DNA of 64,000 nt from Numida meleagris (Eukaryota > Chordata > Aves > Galliformes > Numididae): contig NC_034410.1 in the NCBI RefSeq assembly GCF_002078875.1, positions 81,058,832 to 81,122,831 on the forward strand. Reading direction: 5' to 3'. Below, piece after piece: positions 25,834 to 38,300 of the stretch (position 1 is the stretch's first letter; each line of letters begins with the position of its first letter). The notes under the pieces were generated by a model that saw nothing but the letters and a program-made list of their open reading frames with translations, made no database searches and was not told the origin of the DNA. Position numbers and translations under genes: made by a program.

Positions 25834-28800
25834 AAAATTAAAAATCGTAGACCACACTAAAATGTGGTACTTGTACATGTACATAAAAACTCTTACAATA
25901 TAGTAATATTCAGGGTTTTATCTCATATCTTTGACTCTTTCTAATATAGTTTAGAGTTAAGTTTTTCTGCTTTTTCACTTATTCTCCAAGCTCTACTTTT
26001 CATCTGAATGTAAGAGTTACATAAGCATAATGTGCCAAGATATTTCCTCATTGTATATTTATCCACATAATTCCACTAACACCTTAAGGGTTCTTAAAAA
26101 CAAAACTTTATGACAACGCTATTTAGTAATTCTGTGAAAGATTACCTTGGTAATTTCTAATTAGCACAGAAAAGCAGCTCTCCTCAATCATTTTCATTGC
26201 TTTGCAGAGCAATACCCTAACCCTACCAATATAAATAATGGAAGCACAGGGAGAAGATGTTGCCTTATTGCCTCATTTAAATCCAGACCAGCAAAAATCA
26301 CCTAAAATCCACGCAATTCAGTAACTCAGTTGACCTCTATGGACCAATTTTGACCAGAAACTGGTCCAACAGCTCAAAGTTAGAGACATAATTCCCTTTT
26401 GCTTTTCTTCAGACATAAGAACTGAGAGGACTCCATACCAGGCTTACCTACATCCTATTTTTATCCTTCGGTTATCTTCAATAAAAACAAACCTTCACCT
26501 GTGAGCTGCTATATGTACTTAATACTGCATAGTTTTACCTTAGTAAGTAGCAAAAACTGACAGCAAGTGATTCAAAATGAAAAAGCTGATCCATTAAGCA
26601 ACTTGTAGGAATTAAAACTTTAGTTTAAATAAGCAAATTAATTATTGAAAAAATTTACTATGTATGTGCATGAATTTTAAGTAGGTGCCATGTTCAACTA
26701 ATTGTAAAGACGTTGATACATTTGCAAATACAGCCTGCAAAATATAAAGGCCATGAGTTTCCTGACAATCTTTCACTCAAGTAAGGAAACTGTGTGGCTC
26801 ACATACTTCTCATAAAAATCACACTGAGTTCTATCCTCTCCTCTCACAGAAGTGCACATACGTTAGTTCAAAGTGAATCTGCAGAGTTTCACTAACTTAC
26901 AAGTAGAGCTTAAATCCCAGACTAATTTAAGTCTTAAGATGGAAAAAACACTAAAACACCCTCCCCCCCCCCCCCCCCAGAAAACAAAACAAAACAAAAA
27001 AAAACCTAAGTACTTTGAATGACTCTTTAGGTTCCTTGTCTCTAAGTCTTCACAGTTCTTACAAATCTCAAATTAAAGCAATCAGAACACAGTATGATCA
27101 TTACTACTCCTTTTATGTTCTTACCCTTTATCCATCAGTTACCTACAGTGTTATTACTAACATTATTTGCCAGTAAGCAATAACAACATGCATTGTAATC
27201 TTAAGCAAGCATTCAACCTAGCTTCAAATTCAATAAAATATTTTAAAGAACCTGCAAAATCAAAGACAAATTTGAATGAATGAATGTAAAAGAAGAATGC
27301 ATAGTCCAAGAGCAAAAGATGAACACCACCACCACACACGCAAAGAGCCTCCAAGCTTATTTTCTGTATCTCAGCTAACGCAAGGCCATTTTACCATACT
27401 GAGAATTTATACAGTTAGCCACACTCTGGACAGCATCACTACCCATCCCCAATCCTCCACAGGTGCTCCTTTGCCCTAATACCCAACTAGAAAATATAAG
27501 TTTATTTCTTGTTAGAAAGTGATGCCTCTTTAAACTGTTTCACCTATAAGCTGATCCTACAAACACTTCACTGGAAACAAGGAGTTGTTCTGCTACAAAC
27601 AGGATTAAATAGCTGCTATAAATCCCTCTTGTCAGAAGTACTATAAATTCAATTCTGTTTCCCTACTACTAGTAATTTCTAGTGGTAAACGTAGTACAAG
27701 GTCACCATACATATCAACAATAATGTACTTGGGGATAAAGAAGAGGAAGGTACAAAGTTGCATTACTTTGCTTGAAAATACTAATTTGCAACTTTCTGAT
27801 TAAGAACAGGGAGCTTCTCTACAGTAATCTACACCATGGGGTATTGTTGTGCTAATGGTGTTCTATGTAAAGCATTAAAAATTAAACAAATGCCTATTGA
27901 AATTATATCAGGTGATAAATAATTTAATGGGTCAGCTTCATATAATGTAAACATTCACAAATTATTTTAGCATGAATTAGTAATCAAAAGCTAAATTATT
28001 TAGATTTCTGCTGCAAAAAGCAAACCTAATGAGATCATAAAGAATTTTTGTAAGAGAACTCCAGACTAAAAGAATGTTTTCCAGGAATGTAATTTACTAT
28101 CTTATAATTTATAGCTATAAAATTGTATTTTTGCAGTCAGGATGATTTATTATTCGCTTTTACCATAATGAATGTCTGAAGTATAGTGATAACCTTTTTT
28201 TTTGGTAACTATGCAATATCATAAACACGGGGAACATCTTTCCATAAACTAGAAGTACTCTTGGTTTGAGCTTCAGGAGCTGTCTTCAGGAAATAGATAT
28301 GTGAGAATACAGCCATTACTGTATTTTAAAATATTTACATTACAATTAATTTTCAAGAGTGATATGCCTAAGAGTGTCAGAAATGTAAGAGGCAAGGGAG
28401 ATAAATATAACAACATGCAACTATCCACCAACTTAATCTATGAGAATTTTTTCAGTGAAGAAACAACTGAGGACTTCTCTTGTTTGCTGCTACTCTGAAA
28501 TCCTGAACTTTTGCATCCTGACACTAGGAATTTTTTTTTTCCTGAAGGTAAGTATGCACTTGTGTTTCAGCTGTTTTTTGTTTAATTTAGATTCCCAGCA
28601 TAAGGACAACACTTTACAAATAGATCCAATATAGAAAGGTCATCCACAGATTCCTGCTGAATGATTCTGATATGCGTGGTATATTTACTATAACCTAAGA
28701 ACAATGAAAAAGCAGTGACTTTTCAATATAATTGCAATGAATATTTCAGTTGATAAATTAAGCAACAGAAAAGTTATATTCACCAATATGAACTTATTGG

Positions 28801-29679
28801 AAGATCAGCTTGATGTTATCCAACATTTCTTTAAAAGTTCATTTCTATGAAATAAAATGTCAAAAGAGATTGAAGGGCATTTCCATTCTCAATTAAGCAT
28901 ATAAGGGAGCAGCTGGAGAGGAAGCGGCTGCACTGGGGCAGGCTGGATGAAGCAATAAGAATTTTCCTGTTTAACAGTATCCATGTAAAACTTAGATGCA
29001 GATAGAGCTGATCAAATTATAGCACAATGTTCCTCTGGGAGGAAACTTTAAAATCTGAACATTATCTATTTTCAAGAGGAAAGACGATGAGGATCACGTG
29101 CATATTTTGAACATTCAGTTTTCCATGTCTATCACCTATTTCTGTACGCAAAGAGTCATTCTGATCTCAAACTGACCTAAAGGAGAAGTTAACAGCACTC
29201 TTACATGAGCACGAGACTGATTTGTATTAAAAAGAACAAAACCAACTATGATTATCTGTAACAGTTTCAGTTCAGTTTAATTTCTGTAAACACTTATTTT
29301 CTGTAATTCCTTATCTAATACACATTTTAGTTCCGTAATAGAAAATAAAACCATATTCAGTATTTCTCTTGTCATTTAACATTTTTAAGGTTAGTTGTGA
29401 CAATACAAAAACTCTTTAACTGAGCGTGCTTAGAGACAAGAAGCATACCAGCTATGGCAGCTGTATCACAACACTGTGGAGCCAGTGAACAGTGAAAAAA
29501 AGGAAAATTAGTGCCTCTAAACAGTACAACTCAATAAAAATGAAGTTATAATTGTAAGACTGAGTGACATAAGTCATAGCCTTGGTAATTTCCAGGCTGA
29601 TAACTTAAGAGTCAATTAAAATTGCTCAGTTGTTACTGCTGACCACAGTCAGAAGGTACTATGAGTGCTTGCCAAAAGT
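25834..29679. other. AT-rich unique DNA with poly(C) and AAAAC microsatellite
   Basis: A pure run of 16 C lies at 26963-26978, followed after AG by an AAAAC-type repeat to about 27005. Open frames are at most 67 codons and unrecognised. A GC-richer patch at about 28905-28960 is not assignable. Confidence 0.55.
26963..27005 (+). repeat. Poly(C) run plus AAAAC repeat
   Basis: Sixteen consecutive C at 26963-26978, then AG, then several AAAAC-type units and an A run. It is a compound simple repeat in otherwise AT-rich DNA. Confidence 0.9.
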
Positions 29680-29994
29680 TATCAGCTGTTGGTTTTCTGT
29701 CATTTACCTCCCTTATTGCTCCTTTTAACTCCTTTTTTTTCTGTATCGTGTTATGACATCTTCCCTCAGACCTCCTTCAAAATGTCTGAGGCTGTCCCAG
29801 TCTCCCAAAATATTCCTCTATCTTCCATTATTAGTATCCCAACCTTATCTCTAAGACCTCCCTGTTTCACCTTCCCTCCCCTTGAAAAATCCTTCTGTTC
29901 TACCTCTTTTCCAGTTCTACCTCTTTCCTTGGTTTACTTCAATTTATATACTCACCCTTTATTCTCTTTTTTTCCATTCTCTACTTCCCCAAGA
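29680..29994 (+). repeat. Pyrimidine-rich tract, left part
   Basis: The plus strand here is dominated by C and T, for example CTTTCCTTGG and CTCCTTTTTTTTCTG. An apparent 120-codon open frame at 29665-30027 follows from this composition (many L, S, P and F codons) and is not taken as a gene. The tract resumes on the far side of the CR1 that interrupts it. Confidence 0.6.
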
Positions 29995-30272
29995 TATTTG
30001 GGGCCAGGTGTTTTCTCAGTGGTGTGAAGTGACAGAACAAGGGACAATGGGTACAAAGTGGAATGGAACACAGGAAGTTTCATAAAAACAAGAGGAAAAA
30101 CTTAGTTTAAGTGTGACAGAGCACAGAAACAGGCTGTCCAGGGAGGTTGTGGAGTCTCTTTCTCTGGAGGCACTCAACCCACTTCAATGCTTTCCTGTGA
30201 AACCTATGGTTGGGATCATAAATGATTTCCAGAGGCCCCTTCCCATCCCTGCAGTTCTGCAATTCTGTGATC
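29995..30272 (+). mobile_element. CR1 LINE 3' end inserted in a pyrimidine-rich tract
   Basis: Order from left: GGGGCCAGGTGTTTTCTCAG, AAGTGACAGAACAAGGGACA, CAGGCTGTCCAGGGAGGTTG, GGAGTCTCTTTCTCTGGAGG, AGAGGCCCCTTCCCATCCCT, with the tail CAATTCTGTGAT. This matches a standard CR1 3' region, 5'-truncated. The flanks on both sides are strongly C/T rich, so the insertion split one tract. Confidence 0.92.
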
Positions 30273-30660
30273 TCTTCCTCCCTTTCTTTCCCCTTGTATG
30301 CACTTTTCCCATGATAAATCCACTCTTTCTTCTCTACATCTCTGAATTCGCCTCCGAGCATCCTTCTCCCCTACTTGAAAAGGACATACTGTAATACATA
30401 CCTCTCTTTAGCAGAGATGCCTGTGCTTCTTAAAGGTCATATCCAGTGTAGATACAATAAGGAAACATATGATTCAGATCTTCCCTGTTTTCTCTTCACC
30501 ATCACTCCACCCTTCCTGGAGCTTTTTTTCCCTCTTACTCTGTTTTACTCCCATAAGATAGTCTGTTGTATAAGCTACTGATCTTCTCTCTACTTCCTGA
30601 TTCAGCTACTCCTAAAACCCATACCTTTTTCCCCTTCTCACATCACCTATCTGGACCATA
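30273..30660 (+). repeat. Pyrimidine-rich tract, right part
   Basis: C/T-rich plus strand continuing from the left part, for example TTCCTCCCTTTCTTTCCCC and CCTTTTTCCCCTTCTC. No gene is recognised in it. Confidence 0.55.
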
Positions 30661-32885
30661 ACGTGCTTATTACATGAGCCCAAGCCATGTAAATTTGCTT
30701 ATGTCTTCCACTTTTGTCATATGCAGTTTTATGATTCTCTTTTCCAATAGAAATAATTGCATTGTTCACTTTCCACTTTGGACAAATTCCAAGAAAAAAT
30801 TCTCATAAGTGATTTTCTCCTCTAAAAGTCTCTGAGCATTAAAGCCTACTTTTGTACAGCTCTGCCTAATAGCCCCTTCTTGTATTTCCAAGAGTATGTT
30901 AAGTAATAGGATTGTTCAAACTCTTTTTAAAACTGAATGAACCTGTTGGGCATCTTTTGAAACAGAATGAAAGTACAAGTCAATGAAGTTTTAATCTGTT
31001 CATCTCTCATAAGTAATTTGCCAGTAATCCTCAACTGGTAAAAGAAAGACTGTGAAGGGTAGGCTAGTTCTTATATCAAATCTTCAAAGAAAAATGCCTT
31101 TTTTTTACTTCCAAATTTAATTGTAGCTGTATGTGTACTAATTTTAATCTTTCACATGTACAGCAACCTAATAAAAAACTAAGGAAAGAAACCGAAGTAT
31201 TTTGTCTAATTTAGTCAGCAGGCAGTTATCAGGCCTGAGGTGTACAACAAAAAGGCAGGAAAACTAAGTAAAAGGAAATCTGTAAGTGTTCGTTCTGTAT
31301 TGTGCATCTCCAGATTTCAGGAGTGCTTAAATCTTAAGCTTTACCCCAGTTCTGAATGTGCTGCATAATTTAGTCTGTAACATCTTCATTTCTAGTAGTA
31401 GTGTAGAAGGTTGGAAGATCCTAGTGCATTAGAGGAAGTAAGATATGCCTATACTTATGACATGGAGATTATTAAGAGACTGAGTATGGAATTCCACAGT
31501 AACATTTTTTTTTTTACAGTAAAAATGAAGGGAATGCTTAATGTTGGCAACAGTACAGCTCCACAGAGAGTCAAAATTTACTGTGTGAGGTTAAAGACTG
31601 TATTCAGAAAGCATAGTAGTTTAAGGGAAAAAAAGCTTCTACCACAGAAGAAACTAAGTATTCTTGAACACAAATCTCTTTTTCTGAAAAAAAAAAAAAA
31701 TCATTGATTTTGTTGTAAAATAAATAAATAAATGAAAGTCATGACAGGACATGGCTATTCTCTACCTTTATTTCATTTCTGTTGAAGTTTATTTTTCCCC
31801 ATGTTTGGAAAACGTACTGTATTGATGCAGAGCTGTTCTGACTCCATCCTAATGGTAGCTACTGAAATTTTGCTCTCAAAGAAGAAAGTACCACTTAAAA
31901 AGACAGCTTAAACTATCTAAATGCCCATATGGAGGCACAGAAGGGAAAACATGCACCAAGGGGAACTTAGGCATTCCTAAATGCTACAGCAGCACTTCAG
32001 TACACTTATATTTAATGTATAAATTCATTTCACAGAAAATGAGTGTTTGAGCTCTACATTATTTCACTTCTACCTTTTGGACTGATCAAAGAGTTTTTTA
32101 CTCTGGAAAAAAACCCAACATAACTAGTTTGACAGAAATACAGTATTTGGTGAAGTGTAACAACTTTCCTTTTTATTGTAGATGTCACATTTTGCTATAT
32201 AAATTCCTGATACTTTAATTACAAGGGTACTATGGCCTTGTCTGCTAATAATGTCACATCAACATGTGCAGTTTCCTGCTCAGCACTTCAAGCTTCCCTG
32301 AGGCATTTGTCTACTTTCATTCAGCAGCAACACAATGTAGAGCTGTGTGCTAACATCTTTATTAAATCTTACCCCTAGGCTTTTACAGAGAGGTGGTAAC
32401 TACCTGACCTTTTTCACCCTCTAACTTTTTCTTAGAAATATATATTCACTTGTTTGCTAGAAAACCCACATGAGCTGGAAATTAATTTATCTGAACATAA
32501 GATTTGTGGTTTTTTTTTCTGAACGTGCACTGAAAGCAAGTTATATTAATTGCACAGAGAAAACTGCTTTTGCCTGACATACAAAGAAACGTACTTCTTA
32601 CAAACTACTATCAACTGGCATTAATTGAATAAGGGAAGTAATTTCTACATAAGGAAAATTGTCTCATTCACTAATTCCTTAAGGATTTTTTCTCTGAAGA
32701 ACGGTCTCCAACTCTATGCTAAACTCTATTATGGAGAAATTTCAAGATCACAGAATTACTCCAATAAAACATGTGCGCTGATATATGGTATCATATATAA
32801 TATATGTCACCCTGATGATAAAAACTCCCTAGGGAAAGTAATAGAAAAAAAACTGAAACAACAGCACTGTTAAAAAACACCACCT
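30661..32885. other. AT-rich unique DNA, no gene seen
   Basis: An A run lies at about 31687-31700, and an AAAT repeat at about 31716-31734. A 98-codon frame at 31411-31707 ends in the lysine-coding A run and is not recognised. Confidence 0.55.
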
Positions 32886-33255
32886 TAAAGACATAAAACC
32901 ATTAGAGAACATCCAAAGAAGGGCTATGAAGATGGTGAAGGGTCTAGCAGGAAACGCATGAGAATCAGTTGTCCAGTCTAGTGAAATGGAGATAGGGAAG
33001 GCCTTATGGCAGCCTACAGCTCCTCATAAGGGGAGCAGAGGGACAGCACTGATCTCTTCTCTCTGGAGACAGCAATAAGACATAATAAAATGGCATGGAG
33101 CTGTATCAGAGATTCAGGTTGGTCAGTCACTGGAACACACTACACAGGATAGGGGTCATGGCACCAAGCTGTCATAGTTCAAGAAGCACTTGGACAAAAT
33201 TCTCAGACAGAGCTTTGTTTTTTGGGTGGTCCTATGTAGAACCAGGAGCTAGACT
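32886..33255 (+). mobile_element. CR1 LINE fragment, lacking its extreme 3' tail
   Basis: The same subfamily as the CR1 at 8440-9594. It shares AGAACATCCAAAGAAGGGCT, GGTGAAGGGTCTAGCAGG, CAGCTCCTCATAAGGGGAGC, TCACTGGAACACACTACACA and GGGTGGTCCTATGTAGAACC. It stops at CAGGAGCTAGAC, so the last roughly 40 bp with ATTCTATG repeats are absent. Several small deletions are visible relative to the longer copy. Confidence 0.88.
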
Positions 33256-33484
33256 ACTATTTCATTTTACTTTGCTCTGTTCTAACCAAACATTGAGCCT
33301 CACTTAGAAATGCCAGTGCTCAGACAAAGAATTAGGCAAACTTTTTCTAGACTCTCTGGTTGTAAGTGCTTGACAGCCATCATTTATCCCACAAAGCAGT
33401 AAAACTACTTCTGATAAGTTCTTTGCAATACCAGGCAAAGTACTGGTGAGAATACCAATAGTCATATACAGGAAAAAAAAGGTT

Positions 33485-33755
33485 GCCTCACCTAGCTAGC
33501 GATGAATATCTCTAACAGCCAAGCACATCTACTGAGCAAATAACCCTCATCCAGGAGATGTTCTGGTCTTGGAGGCTAGTCCTTAAATGAGCCCAAGGTG
33601 GATCCAGGGTCCACCCCTTCTGGTCAAGTGGGAAACACATGTAAATTGTTAGCACCTGTACTTCCTGGGCAGCCATACTCCTTCACCAGGTGCTCAATCA
33701 TCAGTTCAGGCTGTGACCTAACAATTCCCCTACAGCCACCATCTAGGTCATAAAG
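33485..33755. other. Unassigned GC-richer segment, possible LTR piece
   Basis: This stretch is clearly GC-richer than its flanks, with GGTGGATCCAGGGTCCACCC (an imperfect palindrome), TTCACCAGGTGCTCAATCAT and AACAATTCCCCTACA. On the minus strand a possible LTR start TGTAGGGGAATTG lies at about 33734, and a TATA-like TTTAAGG sits at about 33583. I could not find matching ends or a duplication, so its status as an LTR is a guess. It encodes nothing I recognise. Confidence 0.3.
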
Positions 33756-36700
33756 AGAAGCCATCAAAAGAAATATGTACTGTTGAAATACGAAGTTGAA
33801 AATCTGAGAAAGGGAAAATCATTTGATAAATAAAACTCACTGTGGATATGCAGAGAAGAGAAGAGTAAAAGAAGACAGTCACATGCAAAGTGTGAAACAC
33901 TTTATGGTTTTAACACTCAGAGGATGTCATTGAGACTAAATCACAGAATTGTAATATTACACTCAAGATAAAAATGAAATGAATACCACCAGAGAAAAAA
34001 AAAAAAGGAGAAAACATGAAGAAGCTATGATTGATAGGAAGCTAGGGAGTTATTCCTTCATTTTTCAAAACTAATTGGATTCCTGATAAGCAATCAGATG
34101 ATTGATGCCTGAAGGTGAAAAAAAAAAAAAATTATCCTTACAAGTCTGCTGGATGCCTCGAAATGAACTATGTAAAGCAATAGACCCTGACAAACACAGA
34201 AGTCATCTGTATATAGACATTTATAAAATATAAAATCTACATATACTAAAGGGTAAAGGAAGATGCCATTCTAATTCCATGTAGCTAGCATATACGGAGA
34301 AAAATGATACTACAACAAACTTTTAATTTGAACCATTTTTTGTACTGAATGTGTCAGTGTTGTTAGATTAGAGATATGCATGGGTATGCTCCTAGACAGT
34401 CTCTCTGACTGGAATTAATGTTTGCAAGCTTTGGAAGAATTGAATTGTTGTCATTAACAGCATATTAATCCTTTCTCACAGTAAATGATATCTAAAAAGT
34501 CATAGAAAAAGCACAAGAGTATCTCTTTTCTTCCTAAAGGCTGTTATCAAATCAATACAACGTACCTCGCCTCTTCTTCCTCAAAGAAAGATGAAAAGAA
34601 ACAAACAAACAAACATAAATAATTCTAACAGAATAATTTTGTAAACTATCATGCTTGAAGAATTTGGTCTTAATGCTGAAAAATTCATCAGACAAAACTG
34701 AAATTCTTATCAAACATTAAAACTACCATGAGAAAAAGCATCAGCTTTTCTTTGACAAGACTATATAATCTCTGTAAATCAAATAATAATATACAGTAAT
34801 ACAAGGACATGCTAGCAATATGGATGCTCCCATGCAATTGTGATAGCAGCTTGAGAATTAGGAGAATTTGTCTTAACAATAATAAAGTAAAAGTGTATTG
34901 TAGAATTTACCACTTAACTATTAACCATTTTGTTAGAGGTATTAATTTTAGCAACAGTGCAATTTCTTTGGAAATAACCCTGATAATAGGTTTGGTGACT
35001 TTTGTTAAATTTAAAAGTGTAAGTTTCCTTGTAAGGTAAGTCCTGAAGAGAGAGAGAAAAAAATATCAATAAAAAACCACCTGTACCAGCTTTAATGCAT
35101 TGTATATTTGTATGCAGGTCTCCTTTATGGTAACAAAATACATAATGAACTGGTGAGAGTATAAATGGAAATCAGGTCTCAATTTTTCTGCGCACTGAAG
35201 GATAACATTAAAAACTTTTAGCTTAGGAATACAGTGGTAGATTACTTAATAGATATTTTAAAGCTATAATTAACAGTGAATTCACAAAATTATAATGTAA
35301 TTTTAACAGATCTCTTACGTTGAAATAATAAAAAAAGAAAGCTGTATATGAATTTGACAAAGGGAGGTATTGGGTGAGTATGTTGATAGGAGATGATGTT
35401 GCATGACAATTTCTTTTAAATGAAATAGAGATCTGGCTGAATTATCTCAATTTCCCCCCCATTTTTGTATACTTTAAAAACAATTAGTCTGATTTGATTG
35501 AGAAAGAAGAGCCAACAACTGATGTGACCACACCTCTCTTTTTCTCCATAAATTAGTAGCCCATCACTTTATGAACAAGGTAGATATCCTGCAGTAGATC
35601 TAGTTTTATTTTATTGTAACTATGTTGCTGGTCTTTTTTTGTGCAGTTTTTCAGTTTTGCCTAAAGGTTTTTGTGAGCAATTAAGAGATGCATCACGTGC
35701 TTATCAAGTACATTTCATACTTCTTTCCATTTGTTGTACCCATATGACAATAGAGACTAGACTCATAAAGCTGTTTGAAGATCTGAGCAGTTTGTAAACA
35801 GGAAGAAGGTGCATGTGTGTCTGTCTGTGGGTTCACTGCGGCTGATAACCCCATGATTGGCAGTTCAATCCGGTAAAATATAAATAATAATGATATAAGT
35901 TACATCAAGAACAGCTAATTCGTATATTTTTCTTGCGTTATTAGATCCCTTGTGCTGAGAAAGATTTTAAGCACTACAAGGGATATGAGTATTTTACTTG
36001 AATCTCAATTAGATTTCCTTCTGAATTCTTTACCTGTGAGTGATCACAGCTGCAATTTTGGTGATACATCTTGAGGTGAGCTCAGTGCAGATGACAAATC
36101 AAATGCAAAGAGCATTTGGAACTCTGTAAGTTGGAATGTACTGGGAGGGATACCATTCTAAATCATCATTAAATTGGCACATGAGTATTAAGTAACATTT
36201 GGTGAGGTGGAGCTGCATCTTGAGTCTGAAATGAATACTCTGTGGGCTTCAAAACCTTTAAAAGACTTAAGCATACACTCACTAGGAGGTAAGTGGTACC
36301 TATCATGTGAATATACCAAATATCCACACCATTTCTTCCATTTAAGCTATTTCATGCATTTACCTTAAGGTAAACCATCATGTTGTTTTACAGAATCATT
36401 ATTTTTTCATCCTTTATTTTGCCTCAGTTCTTTCAGATTTGGTGACGTTTCTTCCTGAAACTGAAATTTTGAGAAAATGTCATGATCTCAACTGCTGCAA
36501 AAGAGATGACCTACAATGAGAACCTCCTCATAGTCTATAAATCAGTTTCTGACTTTTCAAGAACATATGTAGAGGACTTTGAGTCGGTGACTTAAAAAGC
36601 TAGAATTTAGTGTAGTGATTGTGGTTCATCTTTATAGTGTGGTCTTCAGCATTCCCAGTGAAACTTCTGGTGGCTTGCGTAAAATATCAAAACTGTTCTT

Positions 36701-37822
36701 TTTTTTTTTTTTTTGCTGTGTATCCACTACTATTCACTGATATTTTTCATTTCAGTAATTTAACAATCCATATAAATAATTGAACCAAATACTCAGGATC
36801 TTTTCAAAATATTTTTGCTATCCGTCTTAACTTTCACCATTTCAACTGTAACACACACCTCAGTTTCTGCAACTTATACCAAAGTCAAGTCCAGTCCTAC
36901 ATTTAATTATAAATCCACTTCTTATCCTTGACATATATTCTCTTCCTTCTAGGATCTTGTAGTTATCAGTTATCTGCATAAATAAATAAAAGACTGCACG
37001 TATTTTTATATTACACGTTTTGAATTTAATTCATATAACTAATCTCAAAACAGCTACTGCTTCATCTTTTCTAGGTCCTACTTCTCTATGCCTACCAGAG
37101 TATGACGTGTGACATTTCTGTGACTTACCTTCATATACATGGCTATCTATATATGCTTGCACTTTTCAGACATTTTTTCAGTATTTTCATTTGCTCCTAA
37201 AGAGTCCTCTCCATTCATTCTATTGTATTTTCCTTCACTGGGATCAGGGCATCTGCATTTAAAAGGTTTTCATCTGTCTCTGAAGTACAATCTTATTAAA
37301 GTTCTGTTTCACCTTGTAATCTTCATCTACAAAAGCACAGTTTTATGAGCAGCAACTGAGCTTCCCATTCATCTTTGCCTTAGAGAGCCTTGGATACTCT
37401 TATGAAAGCTTTCAGTTTGAATAGAAATTCTTTTTTGAAAGATTCACCCATTTTAGGTAAGTTGGAGAATTATGACCATCAAGGGTTATTAATCCATTGG
37501 ATGCTCATTCTCTTTATTTTGGTCCCATGTATATTTGTTAGTGTTCAACCTTATAAGTTGTCCATCTGTCTCCTTCAGGTCCTGCAGATATCAGCATCAC
37601 ACGGCTTTTTCCATCTGACTGTGCTTTCGGAAATGTTTCCATTTCAAAATCAACTGGAGATAATTTTCTAAAAGCAACTGTACTTGCCATTTGAGTTTTT
37701 CTTTGACACCTCACCTTGTAACCAGAAAAACTTTATAACTTCAAAAATCAAAAGAATCACTTAAATCTCCAAAATATTTACTGTAATTAGATTGTGTACC
37801 CACTAAAGAGGGCAGGACAACA
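33756..37822. other. AT-rich unique DNA, no gene seen
   Basis: A T run lies at about 36699-36714 and small A runs near 33997 and 34118. No repeat family or gene was recognised; open frames do not exceed 93 codons. Confidence 0.55.
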
Positions 37823-38300
37823 TGCAAAAAGCTGTTTTATGCTGGAACACAGTGCTGGGGAGCTGCAGTGCCTGGGTCCTATCTCCTGGCAGTCTCAGCT
37901 GTCCTCACAAGGGTTCTGGCTCTCTGAGAGAAACATATGCTGAGGAGACACAGACTACAATTCCCAGAAGTCTCCAGTACTCCTCATCAGATTTCCAATT
38001 CCAGGTGATGGGAGAGAACTCTCTTCCCTTCTGGGCAGTGCAGATAATGGCACAGTCGGAAATCCTTTCTCTCCCATTCGTTTATTTGGTTTATTGATTG
38101 ATTTACTGATGATTTATTACCTGTAGCTCCCTTTCTTTATATCATATTATCTTACATTCTTTTATCATTTAGTAAATTAGTTCTCTCTCCTAATCTTAAT
38201 TGGATCATCTTCATTTTCTTCTCCCCAAAGAGGAGAAGAGGGGGAAAAAGAGGCCAGGAAGGCCCCTGTCACTTATGATAACATCGACCAAACCATTACA
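37823..38300 (+). mobile_element. LTR, avian ERVL-like, degraded
   Basis: This segment resembles the LTR at 4174-4686. Both share the 16-mer ATTTAGTAAATTAGTT around the AGTAAA signal (here 38171-38176; there 4526-4531). In both, that is followed by a purine/pyrimidine-rich stretch and a CTGTCAC-type block near the 3' end. The left part, GCTGTTTTATGCTGGAACAC, is the likely U3 start and the right end is AAACCATTACA. No flanking duplication is clear, and the outer limits are estimates. No internal retroviral sequence is present, so it is probably an old solo LTR. Confidence 0.6.

Noticed and set aside
26216..26228. Interstitial telomeric sequence (ACCCTAACCCTACC)
   Set aside because: Barely two units, within chance expectation.
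28905..28960. GC-richer patch as a repeat or exon
   Set aside because: Too short, with no similarity to CR1 or LTR sequence and no open frame of note.
29665..30027. 120-codon plus-strand open frame as a gene
   Set aside because: It lies in a C/T-rich tract whose composition suppresses stop codons, and its last part runs into the CR1; the leucine, serine, proline and phenylalanine content follows from base bias.
35835..35880. Possible tRNA or tRNA-derived SINE from AGTTCAATCCG near a CGGCTGATAACCCC stretch
   Set aside because: Only a partial B-box match; no A box at the right distance, no cloverleaf pairing and no CCA or poly(A) tail.
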